Shown piece by piece: positions 38,205-46,152 of a DNA stretch of 64,000 nt. This DNA is from Acinetobacter cumulans (GTDB taxonomy: Bacteria; Pseudomonadota; Gammaproteobacteria; Pseudomonadales; Moraxellaceae): contig NZ_CP035934.2 in assembly GCF_003024525.3 (NCBI RefSeq), positions 1,426,001 through 1,490,000 on the forward strand, in the 5' to 3' direction. Position 1 is the stretch's first letter. Every line of letters starts with the position of its first letter. Below the pieces are notes generated by a model. It searched no databases, had not been told where the DNA came from, and was given only the letters and a program-made list of their open reading frames with translations. A program made the translations under genes and the position numbers.

Positions 38205-38648
38205 TTAAGATTTTACAATCAGTACAGGTAATTCAGTATTACTTAATACATCTTGTGCGAAACTACCGAGCAGGATTTTTTGGAAGCCTTTACGGCCATG
38301 TGAACCCATTACAATCAGATCGGCTTTGTATTGTTCGGCAGTTGCCACTACGCCTTCGGCAGAAACAAGACCTTTTACCACTTCTGTTGATGCATCTACG
38401 CCAAGATCTTTTGCAATTTGAGATGCTTCAAGCAATGCTTTTTCGGCATTTTCATAGGCTTGCACAAAGTAATCACGCATGATGGCAGTTGAGTAGTAGA
38501 AGTCAGCATCAGTAAATGGATCTTCTGCAACCAAGCTAATCAGCGTTAATTTACTATTGAAAGCAATAGCAAGTTGAGCTGCTTTTTTAACAGCAGAAAG
38601 AGAGATTTTTGAACCATCTACAGGGACTAAAATTTGTTGATAAGCCAT
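38205..38648 (-). CDS. Universal stress protein (UspA family), copy 2
   Basis: A 147-residue UspA-domain protein starting MAYQQILVPVDGSKISLSAV, with GSHGRKGFQKILLGSFAQDVL as the ATP-binding loop. ATG 38648 is chosen because a ribosome binding site (GGAG) precedes it; the longer frame adds 17 codons without homologous character. It resembles the neighbouring paralogue through most of its length, including the DPF-D-DFY segment. Confidence 0.93.
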   Translation of the reverse strand: MAYQQILVPVDGSKISLSAVKKAAQLAIAFNSKLTLISLVAEDPFTDADFYYSTAIMRDYFVQAYENAEKALLEASQIAKDLGVDASTEVVKGLVSAEGVVATAEQYKADLIVMGSHGRKGFQKILLGSFAQDVLSNTELPVLIVKS

Positions 38649-38901
38649 GAGAAAAACTCCAGTATTTATCTTTATCAGTGTATTCTTTATACATAGCATA
38701 TTGCGTGTAAAGGTTCAATTTTAAATGGAAAATAATATTTAATTTTATATAATTAAGTTAATTAAATGCCAATTGATTGGCAAATAATTCACAGTAAAAT
38801 GCTCAGCTTTTGACTAGTTTTTTCTGTTTTGCGATCCAGATTAATTATTCTGTATTTAAAGGTATAATTTGTGTTTGGTATTATTTGTTGTGAGCGAAAT
38901 C

Positions 38902-39921
38902 ATGCATAAAACAGGGATGACGATTTTAAGTGTTTTACTGATGTTACAGTTATCTGCATGTCAATCAACAAAGTCCAATAGCCGTGTGATTGCAGGTGTA
39001 TTTAATGCATCGACCCAAATCCAAAAAAAATTCATTGATCGACACGCACCTCAACATATCAAGGTATATAACAATATTCCTTATATGCAAACGCCAGAGC
39101 TTAGACTTGATTTATATCAACCTACTTATGTGGCGCAATTAGTACCTCGACCTGTTATTGTTTGGATACATGGCGGCGGTTGGATTTCTGGCGATAAAGA
39201 ACATGCACGTGGCTATTTTAAACGTCTTGCAGATGCTGGTTATAACGTGGTGTCTGTACAATATCAATTTGCACCTGAAGCAATTTATCCCACACAGTTA
39301 CATCAAATAAACCAAGCGATTGCTTATATTCAAAAGCATGCGACTCAATACCATTTAAATGCACAACAGATCTTTTTAGCTGGAGATTCGGCTGGGGCAA
39401 ACATGGCTAGCCACTACGCCAGTTTTGTGAGTAATCCTGGGTATGCACAATCTCAAAACTTTCAACCCGTTTTAGAACAAACAGATTTAAAAGGTCTGAT
39501 TTTGCATTGTGGCATTTATGATTTAAGTGATTTTGTACACATGGCCCCAGAAGAAATTAAATTATTAGAATGGGGGATTGTCAATTTAGTACAAGCTTAT
39601 ACAGGGGATCGAATGCAGGATATGGATTTCTTAGCCAGTATTTCCCCGCGTCAGCATTTGAGCGCAACTTATCCACCAGTCTTTATTAGCGGTGGGAATA
39701 AGGACTTTTTAACCCAAAGTCAATCCATGCCATTTGTGCAAAGTTTAAAACAGGTCAATGTACCCGTAACTGAAGTTTTTTACCCTGAGAGCAAAGAATT
39801 ATTGGTTCATGAATATCAATTTATGATGGGTAAAAAAGCGAGCCAACAAACTTTACAAAAAACCTTTGAATTTTTAGCGCAATATGCGCCTGAAGATCAT
39901 TTAGAAACCACATTAAAGTAG
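38902..39921 (+). CDS. Lipoprotein alpha/beta hydrolase (HSL-family esterase)
   Basis: A 339-residue esterase of family IV (hormone-sensitive lipase type). The signal peptide MHKTGMTILSVLLMLQLSAC ends in a lipobox LSAC, so the mature protein is a membrane-anchored lipoprotein. The oxyanion motif is HGGGW and the nucleophile elbow is GDSAGANMASHY, followed by a candidate Asp in SGGNKDFL and the His in LLVHEYQF. The natural ester is unknown. It is monocistronic, and the following efflux gene has its own operator. Confidence 0.88.
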   Translation: MHKTGMTILSVLLMLQLSACQSTKSNSRVIAGVFNASTQIQKKFIDRHAPQHIKVYNNIPYMQTPELRLDLYQPTYVAQLVPRPVIVWIHGGGWISGDKEHARGYFKRLADAGYNVVSVQYQFAPEAIYPTQLHQINQAIAYIQKHATQYHLNAQQIFLAGDSAGANMASHYASFVSNPGYAQSQNFQPVLEQTDLKGLILHCGIYDLSDFVHMAPEEIKLLEWGIVNLVQAYTGDRMQDMDFLASISPRQHLSATYPPVFISGGNKDFLTQSQSMPFVQSLKQVNVPVTEVFYPESKELLVHEYQFMMGKKASQQTLQKTFEFLAQYAPEDHLETTLK

Positions 39922-39988
39922 CTATCTTTACACGAAGTCGTGATTCACAGTTACACGTATGGGCTTGCATTCTTTTTATAAAACTATA

Positions 39989-40010
39989 ACATACCGACCA
40001 TACGGTATGT
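39989..40010. promoter_or_regulatory. Palindromic operator of the SMR pump and its TetR regulator
   Basis: ACATACCG and CGGTATGT form a perfect 8-bp inverted repeat with a 6-base spacer, 19 bases before the pump start and overlapping or just after a possible -10 (TATAAC, 39985). This is the size and position of a TetR operator. The TetR gene lies downstream in the same operon, so autoregulation is expected. Confidence 0.7.
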
Positions 40011-40029
40011 TTTGGTGAGTGTATATACA

Positions 40030-40374
40030 ATGAATCCGATTTATATGGCTTATGCCATGCTGGCCTTAGCCATTATTACTGAGGTCACAGATTCTACTTT
40101 TTTGGTAAAATCTGAGGGCTTTACAAAGTTTTGGCCATCGATAGCTGTTGTTGTGCTGTTTTGTATTGCATTTTATTTACTGTCACAAGTAATTAAGGTT
40201 ATTCCATTGGGCATTGCTTATGCCATTTGGGCGGGTGTGGGTATTATTTTAACTGCAGCAGTGGGCTATTTTATTTTTAAACAAAATTTGGACTTGCCTG
40301 CAATGCTGGGTATCGCACTGATTGTTTCAGGCGTATTGGTGATTAACTTATTTTCAAATTCAACGGGGCATTAA
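40030..40374 (+). CDS. Small multidrug resistance (EmrE-like) efflux protein
   Basis: A 114-residue, four-helix SMR protein that exchanges cationic drugs for protons at the inner membrane. It is close to EmrE: the conserved membrane Glu is Glu18 (ALAIITEVTDSTFLVKSEGF), followed by IPLGIAYAIWAGVGIILTA and the C-terminal LDLPAMLGIALIVSGVLVINLFS. ATG 40030 is used; the frame could begin six codons earlier. TAATG overlap with the TetR gene indicates a coupled pump-regulator pair. Drug range is inferred from the family. Confidence 0.92.
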   Translation: MNPIYMAYAMLALAIITEVTDSTFLVKSEGFTKFWPSIAVVVLFCIAFYLLSQVIKVIPLGIAYAIWAGVGIILTAAVGYFIFKQNLDLPAMLGIALIVSGVLVINLFSNSTGH

Positions 40375-40937
40375 TGGATAATCCTTACAAGCGGAAAAAA
40401 GAACCTGAGCGAGTCCGACAACGTATTTTAGATGTGGCTATTCAGCTGACAGCAGATAAAGGTTTATCTGGTGTTTCTTTGCAAGCTGTGGCTGATTTAT
40501 CGGGTGTGACGAAAGGTGGGTTGCTACATCATTTTCCGAATAAACCCGCTTTAATACGTGCAGTCGTCAGTACTGTGCTACAAAGACTTGATCAGGCTTT
40601 TGATGAGTATATGGCACGCGATCCTGAGCCTTATGGACGGTTTACCCGTGCTTTTATTCATTTTACCTTACAGCGTGATGTGCAGGAAATTGGCAGTTTA
40701 TGGACGGCTATTTCTATGGTCATGCTGACGGATCAGGCTTTTAATGCACAATGGATTGAATGGTTAAATGGACGTTTGGTTTTACATGCAGAGACAGACA
40801 GTGGCATTGAGTTGCAACTTTTACGCTGTGCGGCTGACGGTCTTTGGCTGACTATGTTTACAGGGGTAGATGATCCAGATGAAACACAGCGTTTAGAGTT
40901 GGAGATGATGCGCCGTACTTACCACAATGCGCCATAA
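40374..40937 (+). CDS. TetR/AcrR family regulator of the SMR pump
   Basis: A 187-residue TetR repressor with HTH GVSLQAVADLSGVTKGGLLHHFPNKPALI at about residues 30-60. The LLHHFPNK form resembles QacR- and TetR_C-type local repressors of pumps. Its ATG overlaps the pump stop, and a perfect palindrome lies before the operon, so it most likely represses the pump and itself, with release by a drug ligand. The ligand cannot be seen. Confidence 0.9.
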   Translation: MDNPYKRKKEPERVRQRILDVAIQLTADKGLSGVSLQAVADLSGVTKGGLLHHFPNKPALIRAVVSTVLQRLDQAFDEYMARDPEPYGRFTRAFIHFTLQRDVQEIGSLWTAISMVMLTDQAFNAQWIEWLNGRLVLHAETDSGIELQLLRCAADGLWLTMFTGVDDPDETQRLELEMMRRTYHNAP

Positions 40938-41006
40938 TTTCAGTTAGGGACAAATGATTGTTGTTGTTAAAAGATCCCTAATTTATCTTCACTATGGCTT
41001 CAGTGT

Positions 41007-41654
41007 TTAGAGTGATGAAAATGCCAATTTCAGCCCAAAACCGCAAAATAAAATTCCCACACTTGCAACACAGCTGGCAGTTAAGCGTTTACGTGCAGTA
41101 AAGTAAGACGCCAATTTTGCGCCTGAAAAAATTAAAATAGTTAAATAGCTCATGCTAATGATTTGCAGCACGATAGCTAACATAATGAATGTTAAAGCAG
41201 GGTACGGGTAATTGGGATCTGCAAACTGTACGAAAAAAGACAGATAAAACAAAATTGCTTTGGGATTTAAAACGCTGATGGTGAGCGCAGTTCGGAAGGG
41301 CTTTAATGACGAAAGATCTTCTTTTTGCTGTACAGCTTGAGGTGCATCGGAAGTGCGCCAAGTGTCATAGGCAGCCTTTAAAAGCTTAATGCCTAAGTAG
41401 CTTAGATATGCAGCGCCCACAATTTTTAATAAAATAAACAGCCAAGGAAATGCATGCAGTAAAGATGCTGCACCTAAAGCCGTTAAAATAATCAGAATTA
41501 AATCGCCACTATAAACACCAAAAGCACCTTTATAGCCAGCGCGAATACCGTAGCGTGAAGCGATGGTCATTACATAGATGGAATTTGGACCCGGAAGTAA
41601 CACAATCAATGTTGTGCCAATAATAAAGGTCGTTAAGTCTGTAATGCCAAACAC
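41007..41654 (-). CDS. LysE/RhtB family amino acid exporter (LeuE-like)
   Basis: A 215-residue inner membrane protein with about six hydrophobic segments. The family signature LLPGPNSIYVMTIASRYGIRAGYKGAFGVYSGDL is near the N-terminus, and the sequence is closest in style to LeuE and other RhtB transporters. These export amino acids such as leucine or homoserine lactone; the exact substrate is not known. It is convergent with the preceding TetR gene. Confidence 0.92.
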   Translation of the reverse strand: MFGITDLTTFIIGTTLIVLLPGPNSIYVMTIASRYGIRAGYKGAFGVYSGDLILIILTALGAASLLHAFPWLFILLKIVGAAYLSYLGIKLLKAAYDTWRTSDAPQAVQQKEDLSSLKPFRTALTISVLNPKAILFYLSFFVQFADPNYPYPALTFIMLAIVLQIISMSYLTILIFSGAKLASYFTARKRLTASCVASVGILFCGFGLKLAFSSL

Positions 41655-41779
41655 GTGATTTTGCCAATAAAAAACTGATGCCGTCAGTATAACAACATCA
41701 GTTTTAGAGTGGACAAGATATGTAGATAAATTGGAAAATTCACCTGATTTATAAAAGCTTCTATGCGTAAAGCAGAGAA

Positions 41780-42769
41780 TTAAGCTTTAATTTCTTGTGA
41801 TTCACCAAAAGCTTGGCGTAACAACTGACTCAGCTGTTCGCGTGCTTTAATAAATCCATCAATACCACCTTGCAGTAATTGGAATGACATTAAGTCTTTT
41901 TCCAGCTGTGCTTTAAATCCAGTTTCTGTGAGCGGACTGATTGGGTGTTCAGTGTGTGGATGTGTATGATCTGCAGAAAGTTGCGCTTCTACCGTACGTT
42001 GATCTTGCGCTAATGCATCTAATAGGTTCGGAGAGACGGTCAGTAAATCACATCCAGCTAAGCCTAGCACTTGATCGACGCTACGGAAGCTTGCCCCCAT
42101 AATTTCAGTGCGGATGCCATGCTGTTTATAGTAGTGGTAGATTTGTTTTACAGACAATACGCCAGGATCTTTTTCAATCGGATAGCTGTCCACATTTTCT
42201 GCTTTTTTGTACCAGTCTAAAATACGACCTACAAAAGGCGAAATAAGCGTAACCTTTGCATCTGCACAGGCTTGAGCTTGGTGTAAGCCGAATAACAGCG
42301 TCAGGTTGCAGTGAATGCCTTCAGCTTCTAATACTTTGGCTGCTTGTATGCCTTCCCATGTAGATGCAATTTTAATCAAAATACGGTTTTGGTCTACACC
42401 GTACTGTGCATAAAGTGCCAACAACTCTTTAGCTTTTGAAATTGTAGCTTCAGTGTCATAAGACAGCGCTGCATCAACTTCTGTTGATACGCGACCTTCG
42501 ACCAGCTTTAAAATTTCCGCGCCAAATTTTACCGTTAAAATATCAATAGTACGCTCAATCAAAGCATCATGCTGTAAACCTTCTTGCTGTGCCTGCAGAT
42601 AAGCCGCCTCAATTAAAGCCATATTTTCAGGTTGGTTTGCGGCCGCAGTAATTAAAGAAGGATTAGTTGTTGCATCCAGTGGACGGAATTTTTCAATCGC
42701 AGTTAAGTCACTGCTGTCTGCAACGATCGTTGTTAAATTTTTTAATTGAGTTAAAGCTGAATGTGTCAT
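41780..42769 (-). CDS. tal: Transaldolase
   Basis: Transaldolase of the non-oxidative pentose phosphate pathway, 329 residues (E. coli about 317). DATTNPSLITAAA near the N-terminus and RILIKIASTWEGIQAAKVLE with the Schiff-base Lys are diagnostic; SPFVGRILDWYKK and IMGASFRSVDQVLGLAGCDLLTVSP follow. The central insertion EHPISPLTETGF near the C-terminus makes it slightly longer than usual. It has its own promoter region, 89 bases from the next gene. Confidence 0.95.
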   Translation of the reverse strand: MTHSALTQLKNLTTIVADSSDLTAIEKFRPLDATTNPSLITAAANQPENMALIEAAYLQAQQEGLQHDALIERTIDILTVKFGAEILKLVEGRVSTEVDAALSYDTEATISKAKELLALYAQYGVDQNRILIKIASTWEGIQAAKVLEAEGIHCNLTLLFGLHQAQACADAKVTLISPFVGRILDWYKKAENVDSYPIEKDPGVLSVKQIYHYYKQHGIRTEIMGASFRSVDQVLGLAGCDLLTVSPNLLDALAQDQRTVEAQLSADHTHPHTEHPISPLTETGFKAQLEKDLMSFQLLQGGIDGFIKAREQLSQLLRQAFGESQEIKA

Positions 42770-42858
42770 TTAAATCTAGTTCTTAAAGTTATTGCCCTTG
42801 ATTTAGTTATATCATAAAGACTGTACAGCAAAAGTGCCTGTGGCTATTTTTAAGACAT

Positions 42859-43749
42859 TTAAACGGTATTTTTACGCAGTTTTTTTACATAATCTATTAA
42901 AAAACGTGCAGCCGTGCCCTGAAGGCTTTCTCTATTCCATACTAAATCTACAAAATACTCAAACTTTGGGGTGAAATCTGAAAAGTTTAAAACCTTCAGT
43001 TGTTTTTTTAGAAATGGATTTTCATCTAGCATTTCAACAGGTAAAACTCCCCAGCCAAGGTTTTGTAAAATCATGGCACAGGCTGAGTGATGGTTGTCTG
43101 TACGCCAGTAATTTTTTGAAAATAAGAGTTCAGGCCGAATATTGCGGTCACGACTGGCAACGACAATTTGTCTACTTTGTAAAATTTGTTCAAAACTTTG
43201 CTGTGTAAATTGCGCAAGGGCGTAGCTCTTTGCTGCCACAGGAATCAAGGCTTGTTGTTTAAGTTCAATGAACTGTTCATTGCTTTCCAGTTGTTCACGT
43301 TCAAACATCAATGCAAATTGAGCTGTACCATTAATCAGCATTTTTTGTGCATCTTCTTGGGGGGCTGTAAAGATATTAATTTGCACTGTGGGAAATTGGG
43401 CTTCCAGGGCAGCAATATAATCCGTCCAGCGGGTGTGCAGTAACTCAGATACAACCACAATATTCAATTCAGATTCAAGTCCCGTGCTGAGCGACCGTGC
43501 AAGCTGTTTCCATTGATTCATTTCGATGAGTAGCTGTTCAGCTTTTTCATATAATATTTTTGCATGTGAAGTAGGGACTGGCTCACGGCCAATACGTTCA
43601 AACAGCTGCAGATTTAAATCAATTTCTAAGTTGGCAATGGACATGCTGACAGCAGATGGTACTTTTCCTAAAGCACGCGCAGCGGCAGAAAAAGAACCTG
43701 TTTCCATGACTTTTTTAAAAATAATCAATTGTTCTTGGTTCAGATTCAT
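42859..43749 (-). CDS. aceR: LysR family regulator (AceR-like) divergent from the PACE pump
   Basis: A 296-residue LysR regulator. The N-terminal HTH MNLNQEQLIIFKKVMETGSF with SAAARALGKVPSAVSMSI is followed by the two-part effector domain. It is divergent from an AceI-like pump with 125 bases between. In A. baumannii AceR activates aceI in response to chlorhexidine and related biguanides; the arrangement and regulator type match, so the name is used by position and family. A perfect palindrome in the intergenic space is its likely binding site. Confidence 0.83.
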   Translation of the reverse strand: MNLNQEQLIIFKKVMETGSFSAAARALGKVPSAVSMSIANLEIDLNLQLFERIGREPVPTSHAKILYEKAEQLLIEMNQWKQLARSLSTGLESELNIVVVSELLHTRWTDYIAALEAQFPTVQINIFTAPQEDAQKMLINGTAQFALMFEREQLESNEQFIELKQQALIPVAAKSYALAQFTQQSFEQILQSRQIVVASRDRNIRPELLFSKNYWRTDNHHSACAMILQNLGWGVLPVEMLDENPFLKKQLKVLNFSDFTPKFEYFVDLVWNRESLQGTAARFLIDYVKKLRKNTV

Positions 43750-43767
43750 ACGAATCTCTTGTGAAGC

Positions 43768-43785
43768 TAGATTAAAGTTAATCTA
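43768..43785. promoter_or_regulatory. Palindromic operator between the aceR- and aceI-like genes
   Basis: TAGATTAA-AG-TTAATCTA is an 18-base palindrome with perfect arms, 19 bases upstream of the LysR gene start and 90 bases before the pump. The T-N11-A pattern of LysR boxes is contained in it. It most likely binds the LysR protein and controls both genes. Confidence 0.6.
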
Positions 43786-43874
43786 TCAAATAAATTGAAA
43801 GAAGCTAACTCGATCAATCAAAAATATACAAATAAAATAGGCTCATCTTAAACAAACAAGTTGAGTAGTTGAAA

Positions 43875-44306
43875 ATGTTGATTTTCAAAAGAAGGATTGT
43901 TCATGCGCTGAGCTATGAAATTATTCTATTGGTGATCATTGCAATTGCGCTGAGTTTTATTTTTAAAATGCCAATGGAAGTTACAGGCACTTTGGGTATT
44001 GCCATGGCTGTAACGTCGGTGATTTGGAATATGATTTTTAACCATTTTTTTGAAAAATTTGAAGCAAAACGTAAACTGAAAAGAACAGTAGGTGTCCGTG
44101 TTTTACACGCAATTGGGTTTGAAGGTGGCTTAATGCTTGCGACTATCCCTATGGTGGCGTATGCGCTGAATATGTCTTTAGCCCAAGCCTTTATCACTGA
44201 TTTAGTACTTACAATGTGTATTTTGGTTTATACCTTTATTTTCCAATGGTGTTATGACTACATTGAAGCCCAATTAGGCTATCAGCCCGCGCATAGATCT
44301 TCGTAA
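43875..44306 (+). CDS. aceI: PACE family antimicrobial efflux protein AceI
   Basis: A 143-residue, four-helix membrane protein of the PACE (proteobacterial antimicrobial compound efflux) family. It matches AceI in length and throughout: MLIFKRRIVHALSYE with the essential Glu15, NMIFNHFFEKFE, VRVLHAIGFEGGLMLATIPMVAY and ILVYTFIFQWCYDYIEAQLG. AceI exports chlorhexidine, acriflavine, proflavine and short-chain diamines coupled to protons. It is divergent from an AceR-like LysR gene. The ATG at 43875 is used. Confidence 0.94.
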   Translation: MLIFKRRIVHALSYEIILLVIIAIALSFIFKMPMEVTGTLGIAMAVTSVIWNMIFNHFFEKFEAKRKLKRTVGVRVLHAIGFEGGLMLATIPMVAYALNMSLAQAFITDLVLTMCILVYTFIFQWCYDYIEAQLGYQPAHRSS

Positions 44307-44343
44307 GGAATAGTAAAAAATAGTGAAGTATTAGCGTAGCAAT

Positions 44344-44375
44344 AAAAAAGCACCTCAATTGAGGTGCTTTTTTTG
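44344..44375. terminator. Bidirectional terminator between aceI and the thiolase gene
   Basis: AAAAAGCACCTC-AATT-GAGGTGCTTTTT is a perfect stem with A and T runs on both sides; the two genes converge on it. Confidence 0.93.
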
Positions 44376-44387
44376 TGGTCTCAATAA

Positions 44388-45911
44388 TTATTTTTCAACA
44401 ATTGCTGTGACGCCTTGACCGCCAGCAGCACAGATCGAGATTAATACGCGACCTGAACCTTTTTCATTCAGCAGTTTTGCAGCAGTAGCTAAAATACGTC
44501 CGCCAGTTGCAGCAAATGGATGGCCTGCAGCAAGTGAAGAACCTTTAACGTTTAATTTAGTGCGGTCAATTGAACCTAATGGCGCATCTAGGCCTAAACG
44601 TTCTTTACAGAATTTAGGATCTTCCCACGCTTTAAGCGTAGACAATACTTGAGATGCAAAAGCTTCATGAATTTCATAGTAGTCGAAATCTTGAAGGCTA
44701 ATGCCAGCACGCTCAAGCATACGCGGTACTGCATAAGCAGGCGCCATCAATAGGCCTTCTTTCTTGCCAACAAAATCTACAGCAGCAGTTTCTTGGAAAG
44801 TTAAGTAAGCTAATACTTCGTGACCATTTGCTTTAGCCCATTCTTCAGAAGCTAAAAGCACACAAGATGCGCCGTCAGTAAGTGGCGTAGAGTTACCCGC
44901 AGTCATTGTACGGCCGTCACCTTTACCGAATACTGGCTTAAGTTTCGCAAGTTTTTCTACAGATGAATCTGGGCGCAAGTTGTTGTCACGGTCTAAGCCT
45001 AGGAAAGGCGTGATCAAGTCATCGAAGAAACCTTCTTCGTATGCTTTCGCCATTTTTTGATGAGAAGTCGCAGCAAGTTCATCTTGAGCTTCGCGTGGAA
45101 TACCCCATTCAAGCGCTGTAATCGCTTGGTGGTCACCCATAGAAAGGCCAGTACGCGGCTCACCATTCTTAGGTGCATCCATCAAATCTTTGACATTAAT
45201 TTTAGTTAATGCTTTCAGGCGGTCTTTACCCGTTTTTGCAATGTTTAATTCAAGCAATGCTTTACGTAAGCCATCACCAAATGCGATTGGCGCATCAGAT
45301 GTTGTATCTACACCGCCAGCAACGCCAACGTCAATTTGACCTAAAGCAATTTTGTTTGCTACAAGGAATGCAGCTTGCAAGCCAGTACCGCATGCTTGCT
45401 GAATATCGTAAGCAGGTGTTTCTGGAGCAAGTTCAGTATTTAACACGCATTCACGTGTCATGTTAAAGTCACGGCTGTGTTTTAACACTGCGCCTGCAAC
45501 AACTTCGCCTAAGCGTTGACCTTGCAGGTTGAAACGTTCAACCAAGCCATTTAAAGCAGCTGTAAACATGTCAGTGTTAGAAGCTGTGAAAAAAGCGCCA
45601 TTTGAACGTGCAAATGGAATGCGGTTACCGCCAATGATTGCTACGCGGCGAACTGTATTTTGGCTCATGTGTTTTTCCTGTTGAACAGAAGTTTGAGTTG
45701 TTTGTTTTGAAGCTGTAGTTTTAGACGCTGTACTTTTACTGCTGCTACGCGGCGCTGCTGAGCGTGTGCTGGCAGGTTTAGCGCTTGCTGCTGATTTGGC
45801 CGTTGTACTGGTTTTTCGAGCGGTGCGGCTAGATGCGGTTTTTGATGGTTTTGACACATCTTGTTCAGCAGAAGTTTCGACTGCTGGATTTTCTTGAGTA
45901 GTCTTGCTCAT
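44388..45911 (-). CDS. Acetyl-CoA C-acyltransferase (thiolase) with basic N-terminal extension
   Basis: A 507-residue thiolase of the FadI/FadA2 type. The nucleophilic Cys lies in QQACGTGLQAAFLV, the general-base His in KGSSLAAGHPFAATGGR and the second Cys in ISICAAGGQGVTA. It would cleave or form 3-ketoacyl-CoA in fatty acid metabolism. Unusually, residues 1-81 are a low-complexity tail of Lys, Arg, Ala, Ser and Thr. An ATG at residue 82 (45668) with AGGAA before it would give a normal 426-residue enzyme, so two forms are possible. It is divergent from a FabG and MaoC pair. Confidence 0.9.
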   Translation of the reverse strand: MSKTTQENPAVETSAEQDVSKPSKTASSRTARKTSTTAKSAASAKPASTRSAAPRSSSKSTASKTTASKQTTQTSVQQEKHMSQNTVRRVAIIGGNRIPFARSNGAFFTASNTDMFTAALNGLVERFNLQGQRLGEVVAGAVLKHSRDFNMTRECVLNTELAPETPAYDIQQACGTGLQAAFLVANKIALGQIDVGVAGGVDTTSDAPIAFGDGLRKALLELNIAKTGKDRLKALTKINVKDLMDAPKNGEPRTGLSMGDHQAITALEWGIPREAQDELAATSHQKMAKAYEEGFFDDLITPFLGLDRDNNLRPDSSVEKLAKLKPVFGKGDGRTMTAGNSTPLTDGASCVLLASEEWAKANGHEVLAYLTFQETAAVDFVGKKEGLLMAPAYAVPRMLERAGISLQDFDYYEIHEAFASQVLSTLKAWEDPKFCKERLGLDAPLGSIDRTKLNVKGSSLAAGHPFAATGGRILATAAKLLNEKGSGRVLISICAAGGQGVTAIVEK

Positions 45912-46152
45912 AAGGCTTTTCCAAGCATGTAAAAGTGTTTCTGAAGGCTACATTATCATAAACTCAGCAGTGCTGAATTGACTAGAATGACAGTGCCGAA
46001 TACATTCAGGTCAAGTCATATCAGCATTAACTCAAGTATGATTCAATGGAAACTGGTGGATCTATTGAAATATAAGGCCAATAACATCATATTGAAGTTT
46101 AAAGGATATCTTCAAAGCCATCAAAAAATTAATTTATTCGAGAGATACAAAC

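Noticed and set aside
37644..38648. The UspA pair as a fusion or one double-domain gene
   Set aside because: Each has its own start, stop and complete ATP-binding loop, with 114 bases between them.
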